Positions 1-8,741 of a stretch of 64,000 bases of DNA are shown here, piece by piece. The DNA is from Fontibacterium temperatum (GTDB lineage Bacteria; Pseudomonadota; Alphaproteobacteria; Pelagibacterales; Pelagibacteraceae), in NCBI GenBank assembly GCA_964203055.1, contig CAXNKS010000003.1:61194-125193 (forward strand), given 5' to 3'. The number at the start of each line of letters is the position of its first letter. Position 1 is the stretch's first letter. The translations under genes were made by a program, and so were the position numbers. The notes beneath the pieces are model-generated. The model worked only from the letters and a program-made list of their open reading frames with translations, was not told the origin of the DNA and did no database searches.

Positions 1-164
1 GCACGAGTACAAATTTTAATACGAATATCACGATTTAATTTTTCGCTTTTAAAAGAAACTTTCTTAAGATTTGGGAAAAATCTTCTTTTAGTTTTGTTAT
101 TAGCATGGCTGACGTTATGACCTGTTTGTGGTCTCTTACCTGTCAGTTCGCAAAGTTTAGACAT
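1..164 (-). CDS. rpmB: 50S ribosomal protein L28 (partial, C-terminus outside window)
   Basis: The first 54 codons of L28, a small basic protein of the large ribosomal subunit, are visible. The N-terminus reads MSKLCELTGKRPQTGHNVSH, which is the family signature, and is followed by the NNKTKRRFFPNL segment. The gene runs off the left edge of the window. The ATG (162-164) has a good AGGAGA ribosome site at 169-174 on the minus strand. A well-formed promoter lies directly upstream, so the gene is probably transcribed on its own, divergently from the permease at 302. Confidence 0.93.
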   Translation of the reverse strand, partial: MSKLCELTGKRPQTGHNVSHANNKTKRRFFPNLKKVSFKSEKLNRDIRIKICTR

Positions 165-180
165 ATTTTCTCCTGCAAGG

Positions 181-209
181 GATATAGTTAGATGATGAAT
201 TTACGTCAA
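181..209 (-). promoter_or_regulatory. Probable sigma70-type promoter of rpmB
   Basis: On the minus strand a -35 TTGACG (204-209) is separated by 17 bases from a -10 TATATC (181-186). Spacing and both hexamers are close to consensus. The predicted transcript start near 174 leaves a very short leader that only just contains the ribosome site. Start position is inferred. Confidence 0.55.
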
Positions 210-301
210 GGTATTTCTTATAAATCCTGAATTATTTGTAGTAATTGATTTCTTGTTTTTAGAAGATTAGTCCAATAATTATTAGTTAACCTAAAATTTT
301 C

Positions 302-1360
302 ATGTTCCAAGTTTACCTTCCAATCGTAGAGGTTCATATTAACATTTTATATTTATTATCAATCAGCGGCTTTATCGGTTTCTTAAGTGGTTTGCTTGGT
401 ATTGGTGGTGGGTTTTTAATGACGCCTGTTTTAATTTTTTTTGGTATCCCCCCAATGCATGCCATAGCAAACGGATCGAACAATATTTTAGCGTCTTCTG
501 TTTCCGGAACATTTGCACATTGGTACAAAAAACAAGTCGATATTAAGATGGGTTTTTATATTTTAGGCGGGGGGTTTTTTGGTGCGACTATTGGTATTTA
601 TTTTATTAAATTATTAATTCAAGCTGGAAAGATTAACACGATAACTTCAATCTTATATTTTGTTTTATTAACTAGTTTTGGACTTTTAATGTTCATTGAA
701 AGTCTTGCGGAGTATCGCAGAATAAAAAATAAAAAATTTATAAGACAGAAATTTCGTAAACACACATGGATACATGGACTTCCTTTTAAAGTTAGAATGA
801 ATTCTTCAAGACTTTACATCAGTATTATTCCGCCGATATTTTTTGGATTCTTAACTGGAATTATTTCATCGATGATGGGTGTCGGTGGAGCATTTATTTT
901 AATTCCAGTGATGATTTATGTTCTTGGAATGCCTTCTAAGCTTGTTCCAGGAACATCTTTATTTGTGATGATTTTTGTTATGACATTTGTAACTTTTTTT
1001 CATGCTATCACTAATCATAATATTGATCTTATTTTAGTTTCAATTCTTATGTTGGGATCAGTAATTGGAGTGCAATTAGGAACGAGACTTGGAATGAATT
1101 TAAAAAATGAAGAACTTAGGATTTTAATGTCAATTATCATTACTATTTTTGGATTAAAGTTTGGTTATTCTTTATTCGTAGAAGAATTAAAGTTTAAAAT
1201 TTTTAAAAAAATAGAAAATCAAGATCACTTAAATTTCTTTCAAGATTTTATTTATCAATTTGTGAATACTAGCCCAATATTATATGCCTTAACTGCAGTA
1301 GGACTGGCTATATTAATAGGGTACTTCAGTTCTTTTATTTTTAAAAAACTAAAATATTAA
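302..1360 (+). CDS. TSUP (TauE/SafE) family membrane permease
   Basis: This 352-residue integral membrane protein belongs to the TSUP family (TauE/SafE, formerly DUF81), which exports or imports small sulfur-containing anions such as sulfite, sulfoacetate or taurine breakdown products. Two homologous halves are visible. The first begins near residue 24 with SGLLGIGGGFLMTPVLIFFG, the second near residue 178 with FGFLTGIISSMMGVGGAF. Both carry the Gly-rich motif followed by a Pro, as in family members. Two clusters of transmembrane helices flank a basic loop (about residues 138-172). The next gene starts 2 nt downstream, so the two are co-transcribed. The substrate cannot be read from sequence. 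Confidence 0.85.
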   Translation: MFQVYLPIVEVHINILYLLSISGFIGFLSGLLGIGGGFLMTPVLIFFGIPPMHAIANGSNNILASSVSGTFAHWYKKQVDIKMGFYILGGGFFGATIGIYFIKLLIQAGKINTITSILYFVLLTSFGLLMFIESLAEYRRIKNKKFIRQKFRKHTWIHGLPFKVRMNSSRLYISIIPPIFFGFLTGIISSMMGVGGAFILIPVMIYVLGMPSKLVPGTSLFVMIFVMTFVTFFHAITNHNIDLILVSILMLGSVIGVQLGTRLGMNLKNEELRILMSIIITIFGLKFGYSLFVEELKFKIFKKIENQDHLNFFQDFIYQFVNTSPILYALTAVGLAILIGYFSSFIFKKLKY

Positions 1361-1362
1361 TT

Positions 1363-1812
1363 ATGCCAATAGAGAAAAAAAAATTAGCAACAATATTAGG
1401 ATATCTTGGCCTCATTCCTTTTTTTACATTTACAATTATTTTTTTTATTTCAAATTTTAATAACTATGTTCTCGATGTATATTTATTCTATTCAAATATA
1501 ATTCTAGCTTTTCTTTGTGGTAGTCAGTGGAGCAAAATTCTAAATAGTAATATTTCTAATAACAGAAATTTACTATTAACCTTAAGCGTTATAGTTCCAG
1601 TTTTTTCTTTTATTTTAGATTTTTTTTCAAACCAAGATATAAAAATTGCAGTCTATATAATCTTGTTCTTTTCAACTAATATTATAGATGGAAAAATATT
1701 TTCTGAACCTAGTAATATTTGGTATTTAAATCTTAGGAAACGACTAACTTTTTTAGTAATTTTGACTTTGGTAATTAATTTATTCGCTGTCAACGCCTAC
1801 CGCTTTTTGTAA
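1363..1812 (+). CDS. DUF3429-like small membrane protein
   Basis: A 149-residue hydrophobic protein with about four to five transmembrane segments. It resembles the DUF3429 family of unknown function (motif-like stretches LGYLGLIPF near the N-terminus and AFLCGSQWSK near residue 50). No enzymatic motif is visible. It follows the TSUP permease by 2 nt. Its last 33 nt overlap the end of pyrD on the opposite strand, so the C-terminal eleven codons are shared in antisense with a conserved enzyme. Family assignment is from recognition only. Confidence 0.65.
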   Translation: MPIEKKKLATILGYLGLIPFFTFTIIFFISNFNNYVLDVYLFYSNIILAFLCGSQWSKILNSNISNNRNLLLTLSVIVPVFSFILDFFSNQDIKIAVYIILFFSTNIIDGKIFSEPSNIWYLNLRKRLTFLVILTLVINLFAVNAYRFL

Positions 1813-2826
1813 AGAAGAGAAACCATCTCTTCTCAAGAGCTCGGCCAATTCTTGTTTAATAGCTCTTACAACAAAAGGTCCTTTGTAAACTAAACCTGTA
1901 TAAAGCTGTAATAAAGAGGCTCCAGCTCTTATCTTTTCATAAGCAGAAATCCCTGAATTAATTCCGCCTACGCCAATTATTGGTACTTTTGCTTTAAGAG
2001 TTTTAAAAAATTTTTTAATAATTAAATTAGAAGTATCTTTTATTGGAGCGCCTGATACTCCGCCCATTTCGTTTTTTTGTTTATTTACTAAATTTTCTCT
2101 TAGTTTTACTGATGTATTAGTTAAAACTAATCCATCTAAATTAAATTCTAAAATATTTTTACAAATCATATCAATATCACCGTCATTGATGTCGGGTGAT
2201 ATCTTTAAAATAACAGGTGTATTGCTGCTTAAATATTTTTTTGTATTTAAAATTTCACTTAATAATTTTTTTAAATTTTCTTGTTCATGAAAATTTCTTA
2301 AATTTTCAGTATTAGGTGATGAAATATTTATACATATATAACTACATAAATTATGAAAATTTTTAAAACACTCTACATAATCATCAATGCGGGATGCGCT
2401 GTCTTTATTAGGCCCTATATTAATTCCTAAAATTCCCTGTGCTTTTTTAGTTTCAATCCTGCTTTTGATTTTAGCTAGACCCTGATTTGGAAAACCTAAA
2501 CGATTAATAATCGCCTCATCTTCCATTAATCTAAAAACTCTTGGCTTTAAATTTCCTTCTTGTGGCTTTGGAGTAATAGTTCCGACTTCTGCAAAACCAA
2601 ATCCAAGCGCAAACATTTTATCATACACTTCTGCATTCTTGTCAAAACCTGCTGCTAGGCCTATTGGGTTTGAAAATTCTTTTCCCAAAACAGTAGTCTT
2701 TAAAATCTCATCCTCTTTTGATGGGAAGAGTGGAATATAAAAATTCTTTAAAAACTGAATGGCTAAAGAATGGGCAAGTTCGGGATCAAGCTTATTAATA
2801 AAAGAATTAATAATCTGATAATTCAT
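1780..2826 (-). CDS. pyrD: Dihydroorotate dehydrogenase (quinone), class 2
   Basis: PyrD oxidises dihydroorotate to orotate in pyrimidine synthesis, passing electrons through FMN to ubiquinone at the inner membrane. The 348-residue length and an N-terminal amphipathic extension (NSFINKLDPELAHSLAIQFL) mark the membrane-linked class 2 enzyme. Landmarks include LAAGFDKNAEVYDKM near residue 57, ICINISSPNTENLR with the class 2 catalytic Ser region near residue 166, and the C-terminal FMN phosphate-binding segments GVGGINSG and LLQLYTGLVYKGP. It lies 8 nt downstream of lysS and probably ends the tsaE-lysS-pyrD transcript. Its 3' end overlaps the convergent gene by 33 nt. Confidence 0.96.
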   Translation of the reverse strand: MNYQIINSFINKLDPELAHSLAIQFLKNFYIPLFPSKEDEILKTTVLGKEFSNPIGLAAGFDKNAEVYDKMFALGFGFAEVGTITPKPQEGNLKPRVFRLMEDEAIINRLGFPNQGLAKIKSRIETKKAQGILGINIGPNKDSASRIDDYVECFKNFHNLCSYICINISSPNTENLRNFHEQENLKKLLSEILNTKKYLSSNTPVILKISPDINDGDIDMICKNILEFNLDGLVLTNTSVKLRENLVNKQKNEMGGVSGAPIKDTSNLIIKKFFKTLKAKVPIIGVGGINSGISAYEKIRAGASLLQLYTGLVYKGPFVVRAIKQELAELLRRDGFSSLQKAVGVDSE

Positions 2827-2834
2827 TTTTATGA

Positions 2835-4403
2835 CTAATCATTAATAGACTTATTAATTAAATTCACCGTTTCTTTAATACCATAAAAACTTATAAAAGA
2901 TCCCATTCTAGGTCCTTGTTCGTCTCCAAAAAGTACTTCATAAATCATTTTAAACCACTCTCTTAATCTCTCTTTTGAATAATGAATTTTGCCAACTGAA
3001 TAAACTATAGTTTGCATTTCTTCTGGCTGTAAGGATGGACTCATTTTAGAAATTTGCTCAGCAAGATCTTGTAATGCTTTTTTCTCAGTTGGGTCTGGTT
3101 TTCTAAATTTTTTGTTAACTTTCACAACGTCATTAAAATAATTAATGGCATTTAAGATAAGTTTTGCAAGAATAGGATGATTTTCTTTAACTAAATTTGG
3201 ACTGAAATTCTTAATAAATTTCCAAATAACTTCTTCTTTATCTGTATTGCTAACGCTCACTAAATTAAGCAAAATATTAAAAGAGATAATTATTTCTTCT
3301 TTTGGTGGATTGCCACTGTGAACATGCCAAACCGGATTTCCTAATTTTTCTTTTGCTTCTTGCTTGTCAAATTTTTCTAGGAAAGAAAGATATTCATCAA
3401 CTGCTTTTGGAATAACTTGGAAATATAATTTTTTAGCTCTTGTTGGATTTTGATACATATACAAAGACAAACTTTCAGGAGATGCATACTTAAGCCATTG
3501 TTCAATTGTAATTCCATTGCCTTTTGATTTAGAAATCTTTTCTCCGTTCTCGTCTAAAAATAACTCATAAGCAAATCCAGCTGGTGGTACACCTCCTAAA
3601 ATTTTACAAATTTTACTGGATAGTTCTGCGCTTGGGGTTAAGTCTTTTCCATACATTTCAAAATCAACTCCAAGAGCAAACCAGCGCATAGCCCAGTCTA
3701 CTTTCCACTGTAATTTACATGCGCCTCCTGTAATTTTTGTTTCAACTTTTTTATTTCCATTTTGATAAACAATAGTTTTATTATCTAGATTCTTTTCAAC
3801 TACTGCAACTTCTAATACTTTTCCTGTTTCAGGACAGATCGGTAAAAATGGACTGTAAGTTTTTCTTCTTTCTGGACCAAGTGTTGGTAAAACAATATCC
3901 ATAATTTTATCGTAATTTTTTAACACTGCAGTAAGAGCATTATCAAATTCACCTTTAGCATAAAGTTCAGTTGAACTTTTAAATTCATATTTAAAATTAA
4001 ACTCATCTAAAAATTTTTTTAACATATTGTTATTATGCTCTCCGAAACTCTTAAATTTTTTAAACGGATCAGGAATTGCTGTTAATGGCTTATTTAAATT
4101 ATCTTCTAAGATTGATTTATTTGGAATGTTATCTGGAACTTTTCTAAGTCCATCCATATCATCTGAAAATGTATATAATTTAACGGGTATATTCGATAAT
4201 CTTTGGAAAGCATTCATAACCATAGTGGTTCTACAAACCTCTCCAAAAGTTCCAATATGAGGGAGTCCACTTGGTCCATAACCAGTTTGAAATAAAACGT
4301 AACCTTTTTTCTCTATTATTTTTAATCTTTTTTTTAATATTTCTCTGGATTCGACAAAAGGCCAAGATTCTGAATCTTCAAAAAACTTTTTATCAATTAA
4401 CAT
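2835..4403 (-). CDS. lysS: Lysyl-tRNA synthetase, class I
   Basis: This 522-residue enzyme charges tRNA-Lys and is the class I (LysK) type found in archaea and most alphaproteobacteria, not the class II enzyme of most bacteria. The HIGH-type motif is HIGT at residues 49-52 within GPSGLPHIGTFGE. The KMSKS-type loop is KISKSKGNG near residue 287. A Rossmann core with a long helical anticodon-binding tail follows. The start codon overlaps the end of the AmgK-like kinase gene by 11 nt, which indicates translational coupling. Length is normal for the family and no key residue is missing. Confidence 0.96.
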   Translation of the reverse strand: MLIDKKFFEDSESWPFVESREILKKRLKIIEKKGYVLFQTGYGPSGLPHIGTFGEVCRTTMVMNAFQRLSNIPVKLYTFSDDMDGLRKVPDNIPNKSILEDNLNKPLTAIPDPFKKFKSFGEHNNNMLKKFLDEFNFKYEFKSSTELYAKGEFDNALTAVLKNYDKIMDIVLPTLGPERRKTYSPFLPICPETGKVLEVAVVEKNLDNKTIVYQNGNKKVETKITGGACKLQWKVDWAMRWFALGVDFEMYGKDLTPSAELSSKICKILGGVPPAGFAYELFLDENGEKISKSKGNGITIEQWLKYASPESLSLYMYQNPTRAKKLYFQVIPKAVDEYLSFLEKFDKQEAKEKLGNPVWHVHSGNPPKEEIIISFNILLNLVSVSNTDKEEVIWKFIKNFSPNLVKENHPILAKLILNAINYFNDVVKVNKKFRKPDPTEKKALQDLAEQISKMSPSLQPEEMQTIVYSVGKIHYSKERLREWFKMIYEVLFGDEQGPRMGSFISFYGIKETVNLINKSIND

Positions 4404-5398
4404 TCTTAGATCTTAATTTAATTTGCTGATTAATGATAATTCTTACCTCTTTAAATATTGGATCTTCTAACCTTTTATTAAGTATTGTCCAAGTGTAAGG
4501 AATTAGTTTTAAATATCTGCTTTTTTTGTCTCTCTTAAAAAGCCTTGAAAATATTCCTATAATTTTCATAGCTCTTTGCACCGAAAGAATAGAAAATTCT
4601 TTCTTAAATTGTTCAATATTAAAATTTTTTTCTTTCTTAACTAATAATAAATAATAATTGAATAACTTTTGCTTCAACTCAGGACTAGTTTTGATCCTAA
4701 CGTCATCTATCAGGGAAAGTATGTCGTAAGCTCTTGAACCAATCAGGGCATCTTGGGTAGTCAATAATACCGATTTTATTTTTTGATCCTTCTTTATATT
4801 CCATCATATTTGAGACGTGAAAGTCTCTATGAACAAAATAATTATTCTTAATAAGATTATTCTTTAAAATTAATAGTAACAATTTTCTTAATTTTTTAAT
4901 TTTAGGATTATTTTTTATATTAAGTATATGTGGCAAATACCAAATAAAAAATAAATCTATTTCTTTTTTTAATATTCTAAAATTATATTTTTTAAATCGA
5001 AATATATTATTTTTAAAATTTATTCTTTGTAATTTAATTAAATATTTAATTAATGATTGATAAATACTATATTTGTTTTTGGATTTTTTAATTAACTGAA
5101 GATAAGTTTTATCTCCAAAATCCTGCAATAAAGCCAAGCCATTTTTATAATCATAATTTATTGCTTTTGGCGCATTAATCGCTTGTTTGCTTAAAAAATT
5201 ATTAATTAAAACATAATTTAAAATATTAGACTTCTTATCCTGCTCTGCGGAAGCAAGAATATAAGATTTATTTTTATAGTAAATTCTAAAATATTTTCTA
5301 AAAGAAGCATCTCCTTTTATTTCTTTTATTTTATAATTTTCTATATAATTTTTTTTAAGAAAAATTTTTATTATTTTTAATCTATTTTTTTTAATCAT
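4393..5398 (-). pseudogene. amgK: AmgK-like sugar kinase / aminoglycoside phosphotransferase family, frameshifted as read
   Basis: Two adjacent frames make one APH-fold kinase of about 335 residues. The N-terminal part has GDASFRKYFRIYYKNKSYIL (nucleotide-binding lobe) and the catalytic loop HRDFHVSNMM, then reads NKIGIIDY. In this family the next residues are QDA; that continuation (QDALIGSRAYDILSLIDD) is found at once in the neighbouring frame. The coding strand has TACCCAAGAT where TACCAAGAT is needed, so one extra C lies at 4755-4757. AmgK phosphorylates recycled MurNAc/GlcNAc; linkage to tsaE is typical in proteobacteria. The usual partner murU is not here. Assignment to AmgK rather than another APH kinase is moderate. 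The start overlaps the tsaE stop (TAATG). The break may be a sequence error. Confidence 0.72.
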
Positions 5399-5847
5399 TA
5401 ATACTCAAAGCCTAACCACTTTCCTTTTCCATTAAACTCTAGAAATCTAAGATCTTTATCGGGATCATAAGTAAATTTAATTTGTAAAAAATCATTGAAT
5501 AAATTCATAGCAATTTCTGGCCATTCAATAATATTTATAAAATCTTTTGCTGTATCGAATAATCCTATATTTAAAATTTCTTTTTCTTTTTTTAATCTAT
5601 AAAAATCATAATGGGCAACTTTCAAATTTTTTCCTAGATCATAATATTGAACTATATTAAAGGTAGGGCTTACTATTTCTTCTAAAGGACGTTGATTTTT
5701 TTGCTGTAAATAATGTATTAAAAATCTAGTAAATGTTGTCTTGCCAGTACCTAGATTGCCACTGAGTAATATAAAGTCGTTTAGTTTTAAATTAATTGCG
5801 ACAGCTTCAGCAAATTTTTTTGTGGAATCTAAAGATTTTAATTCCAT
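5398..5847 (-). CDS. tsaE: tRNA threonylcarbamoyladenosine biosynthesis ATPase TsaE
   Basis: TsaE is the ATPase that works with TsaB, TsaC and TsaD to make t6A at position 37 of ANN-decoding tRNAs in the cytoplasm. The P-loop LSGNLGTGKTTFTRFL is near residues 28-43, and the family motif SPTFNIVQYYDL follows near residue 78, with HYDFYRL near residue 98. Length (149) is normal. Its stop codon shares bases with the start of the AmgK-like gene (TAATG) and it lies 10 nt downstream of ahcY. The partner gene tsaB is in the window at 49562-50112. Confidence 0.93.
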   Translation of the reverse strand: MELKSLDSTKKFAEAVAINLKLNDFILLSGNLGTGKTTFTRFLIHYLQQKNQRPLEEIVSPTFNIVQYYDLGKNLKVAHYDFYRLKKEKEILNIGLFDTAKDFINIIEWPEIAMNLFNDFLQIKFTYDPDKDLRFLEFNGKGKWLGFEY

Positions 5848-5857
5848 TTAATTGAAA

Positions 5858-7147
5858 TTAATAACGATATGTATCTGGTTTAAAAGGTCCTTTTTCAGGA
5901 ACGCTAATATAATCAGCTTGTTCTTTGCTTAATTTGGTAAGCTTTGCACCCACTTTTGCAAGATGTAACATCGCAACTTTTTCATCTAAATGTTTTGGTA
6001 AAACATAAACTTTGTTCTGATATTTTCCATTACTGTTCCATAATTCTATTTGCGCAATGACTTGATTTGTAAAAGAAGCGCTCATAACAAAACTAGGATG
6101 TCCTGTTGCACAACCAAGATTCACTAGTCTGCCTTCTGCTAATAAAATAATTCTTTTTTTATCTGGAAATTCAATTTCATGAACTTGTGGTTTTATTTCA
6201 TTCCATTTGTAATTTTTTAATGCACTCACCTCAATTTCATTATCAAAGTGTCCAATGTTACAAAGAATTGATCTATCTTTCATTTTTCTCATATGTTCGA
6301 TGTTAACAATGTCTTTATTTCCTGTAGCAGTAACAACAATGTCAGCTGATGATATCGCCTCATCCATTAATACAACTTGATATCCTTCCATTGCCGCTTG
6401 CAATGCACAAATTGGATCAGTTTCGGTAATCAAAACTCTTGCGCCACTTTGTCTAAGTGATGCGGCACTACCTTTTCCAACATCTCCAAATCCGGCAACT
6501 ATAGCAACTTTTCCTGACATCATGACATCCGTTGCTCTTCTAATTGAATCTACTAAACTTTCTCTGCAACCATATAAATTATCAAATTTAGATTTTGTTA
6601 CTGAATCGTTAACGTTAATTGCTGGAATTAATAATTTATTATCTTTCTCTAATTTATTTAAAGCTTTAACTCCAGTAGTAGTCTCTTCAGAAACTCCCTT
6701 AACATTTTTTAATAAATCTTTGTATTTATCGTGCAATAACATTGTTAGATCCCCACCATCGTCTAACAAAAGATTTGGTTTCCAATCTTTCTTTCCATTA
6801 ATAGTTTGTTCAATGCACCACCAGTATTCTTCTTCTGTCTCGCCCTTCCAAGCAAATACCGGTATTCCTTTTGCAGCAATTGCTGCTGCGGCATGATCTT
6901 GTGTTGAAAATATATTGCAAGATGACCATCTAACCTCCGCTCCCAGAACTACTAATGTTTCTATCAAAACTGCAGTTTGAATTGTCATGTGAAGACAACC
7001 AATTATTCTTGCTCCTTTTAAGGGTTTGCTAGATTGATATTCACTTCTAATTGCCATTAAACCTGGCATTTCAGTTTCTGCTAGAGAAATTTCTTTATTA
7101 CCAAATTCTGCTAGTTTTAAATCTTTTACTTTAAAATCTTGGGTCAT
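5858..7147 (-). CDS. ahcY: Adenosylhomocysteinase
   Basis: AhcY hydrolyses S-adenosylhomocysteine to adenosine and homocysteine, removing the product inhibitor of methyltransferases and completing the SAM cycle with MetK (at 43975). The 429-residue protein shows CNIFSTQDHAAAAIA with substrate-binding residues, the NAD-binding Rossmann motif VAGFGDVGKGSAASLR near residue 220, NIGHFDNEIE near residue 298, and the C-terminal KPDTYRY that closes the neighbouring NAD site in the tetramer. The 53-nt leader between chvG and ahcY is AT-rich, and I see no SAH or SAM riboswitch fold in it. Location between chvG and tsaE is a common alphaproteobacterial arrangement. Confidence 0.97.
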   Translation of the reverse strand: MTQDFKVKDLKLAEFGNKEISLAETEMPGLMAIRSEYQSSKPLKGARIIGCLHMTIQTAVLIETLVVLGAEVRWSSCNIFSTQDHAAAAIAAKGIPVFAWKGETEEEYWWCIEQTINGKKDWKPNLLLDDGGDLTMLLHDKYKDLLKNVKGVSEETTTGVKALNKLEKDNKLLIPAINVNDSVTKSKFDNLYGCRESLVDSIRRATDVMMSGKVAIVAGFGDVGKGSAASLRQSGARVLITETDPICALQAAMEGYQVVLMDEAISSADIVVTATGNKDIVNIEHMRKMKDRSILCNIGHFDNEIEVSALKNYKWNEIKPQVHEIEFPDKKRIILLAEGRLVNLGCATGHPSFVMSASFTNQVIAQIELWNSNGKYQNKVYVLPKHLDEKVAMLHLAKVGAKLTKLSKEQADYISVPEKGPFKPDTYRY

Positions 7148-7200
7148 TTAAAAAGTTAACTAACAATAAAACTTAGATATATCAATTTTATTTATGAGCT

Positions 7201-8736
7201 TTAATCTGCTATTGGCAAATCAATCTCAACTACGGCGCCTCTTCTTCCTTCTTCATTTAAATTATACGCTTTAATATGACCTTTGTGTGATTCAACTATA
7301 TTTTTAACTATATTTAATCCTAAACCAGAATGCAGACCGAACATTTCCTTTGGTCTATTACTATAGAATCTTTCAAAAACTTTTCCGATATTACTTTCGT
7401 TAAATCCTGGACCCTCATCAGCAATAATTATTTTTGCATAATTATTCGCGCTTTCAATATTTATTCTTAGAATACTTTTTTCAGGACTAAATGAGATAGA
7501 ATTTTCTAATATATTCGAAATAACTTGTTCAATTCTGCTTTCAAAACCAATAACAAAAGTTTTTTTCTTAATTAAATTATTAATCTCTATTGAAATATTT
7601 TTTTTAGTATTATCAATAACCTGCTGATATTCGTCTGCAACTTTTTTTAAAAGTTTAATTAAATCAAATCTAGTTAATTGTAATTTAGCTTCTAAAGCCT
7701 CACCTTTTAGCATGTTAGAATAGTCTGTGATTAATCTTTCAATTCTCACAACATCGTCATTTAAAATTCCAAGTAACCTAGCCTTTTTTTCTGCATCTTT
7801 TGCATTGGGTAATAACTCTGATGCTGCTTTTAAGGATGCTAATGGATTTCTAATTTCGTGAGTAAGATCAGATGCAAATCTTTCTGCAAATTCAATTCGT
7901 TTATATAAATTATCTGTCATCCCTGATAGCGATCTTGATAAATTACCAATTTCATCTCGTCTTAAATTAATTCTGTTAATAATTTTATTATCGGGGTTAT
8001 CAGAGCTTGCTGAGGTTGCGTAACGCCCTAAAATTCTAATTGGTTTAATAATATTTGCATTTAAAAATATTGAAAAAATTAATATGATTGCAGCAACGCT
8101 TAATACCGTTCGAATAACAAAGTTTTTTCTTTCAACGATAGCATTTTCAATGTCATTTGAATCTTCCGAAATAACAATGAAGCCTTTATTTTCAGAATTT
8201 AAAGTTAGAGAAGATAAACTAACAACAACAAAATTATTTTTGATCTTTCTTGAAAAAGTTAAAACCTTGTCAGATCCTAATATACTTAAATTATCATTAA
8301 TAATTTTATTAAGTATCTTTTCTTCTTGTTGAGTAGTTAGATCGGATGTGTCTGGTATATTGTCTATTGTTAATTTTCTTTCTTGAACATCTGGCACTTT
8401 ATAAAATGGTTTAGCATTTATATCTAGAGAGTGTGTATCTACTATAATTTCTTTCTTTAGATCATAAATTCTAATTTGATTAATATTAGGCAATAAATAT
8501 TTGTAATTTGCTAAAAAGATTTTAAGATTATCTCTCTTGTAAGGAATACGCTGTAACTCCATGTTTAAAGCAATATTCTTAATAAGTTTAGAATGCTCTT
8601 TCTTTTTATTGCCTACAAGCTCAGGTTCAATCGACTGAAGATAAGAATAAGTTGCTAAGGTTAATATTGAAAAAAAAAATAAATTTATAAATAAAAATCT
8701 TGCTAATAAAGATTTTAAATTAACAGAAAACTTCAT
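7201..8736 (-). CDS. chvG: ChvG-type sensor histidine kinase
   Basis: A 511-residue membrane sensor kinase paired with the response regulator just upstream. One transmembrane segment lies at about residues 13-33 and a second near 205-225, enclosing a periplasmic sensor domain. A HAMP linker follows, then the HisKA box DLTHEIRNPLASLKAAS with the phosphorylated His near residue 292. ATP-binding motifs are NILENSISFSPE (N box), IIADEGPGFNESN (G1) and LHSGLGLNIVKNI (G2). In alphaproteobacteria ChvG senses envelope or pH stress and phosphorylates ChvI. Name is by architecture and synteny with ahcY. The gene is intact although its partner is frameshifted as read. Confidence 0.87.
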   Translation of the reverse strand: MKFSVNLKSLLARFLFINLFFFSILTLATYSYLQSIEPELVGNKKKEHSKLIKNIALNMELQRIPYKRDNLKIFLANYKYLLPNINQIRIYDLKKEIIVDTHSLDINAKPFYKVPDVQERKLTIDNIPDTSDLTTQQEEKILNKIINDNLSILGSDKVLTFSRKIKNNFVVVSLSSLTLNSENKGFIVISEDSNDIENAIVERKNFVIRTVLSVAAIILIFSIFLNANIIKPIRILGRYATSASSDNPDNKIINRINLRRDEIGNLSRSLSGMTDNLYKRIEFAERFASDLTHEIRNPLASLKAASELLPNAKDAEKKARLLGILNDDVVRIERLITDYSNMLKGEALEAKLQLTRFDLIKLLKKVADEYQQVIDNTKKNISIEINNLIKKKTFVIGFESRIEQVISNILENSISFSPEKSILRINIESANNYAKIIIADEGPGFNESNIGKVFERFYSNRPKEMFGLHSGLGLNIVKNIVESHKGHIKAYNLNEEGRRGAVVEIDLPIAD

Positions 8737-8741
8737 TCTAT

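Noticed and set aside
7148..7200. SAH or SAM riboswitch in front of ahcY
   Set aside because: The 53-nt spacer is almost entirely A/T and shows no conserved riboswitch core or stable stem.
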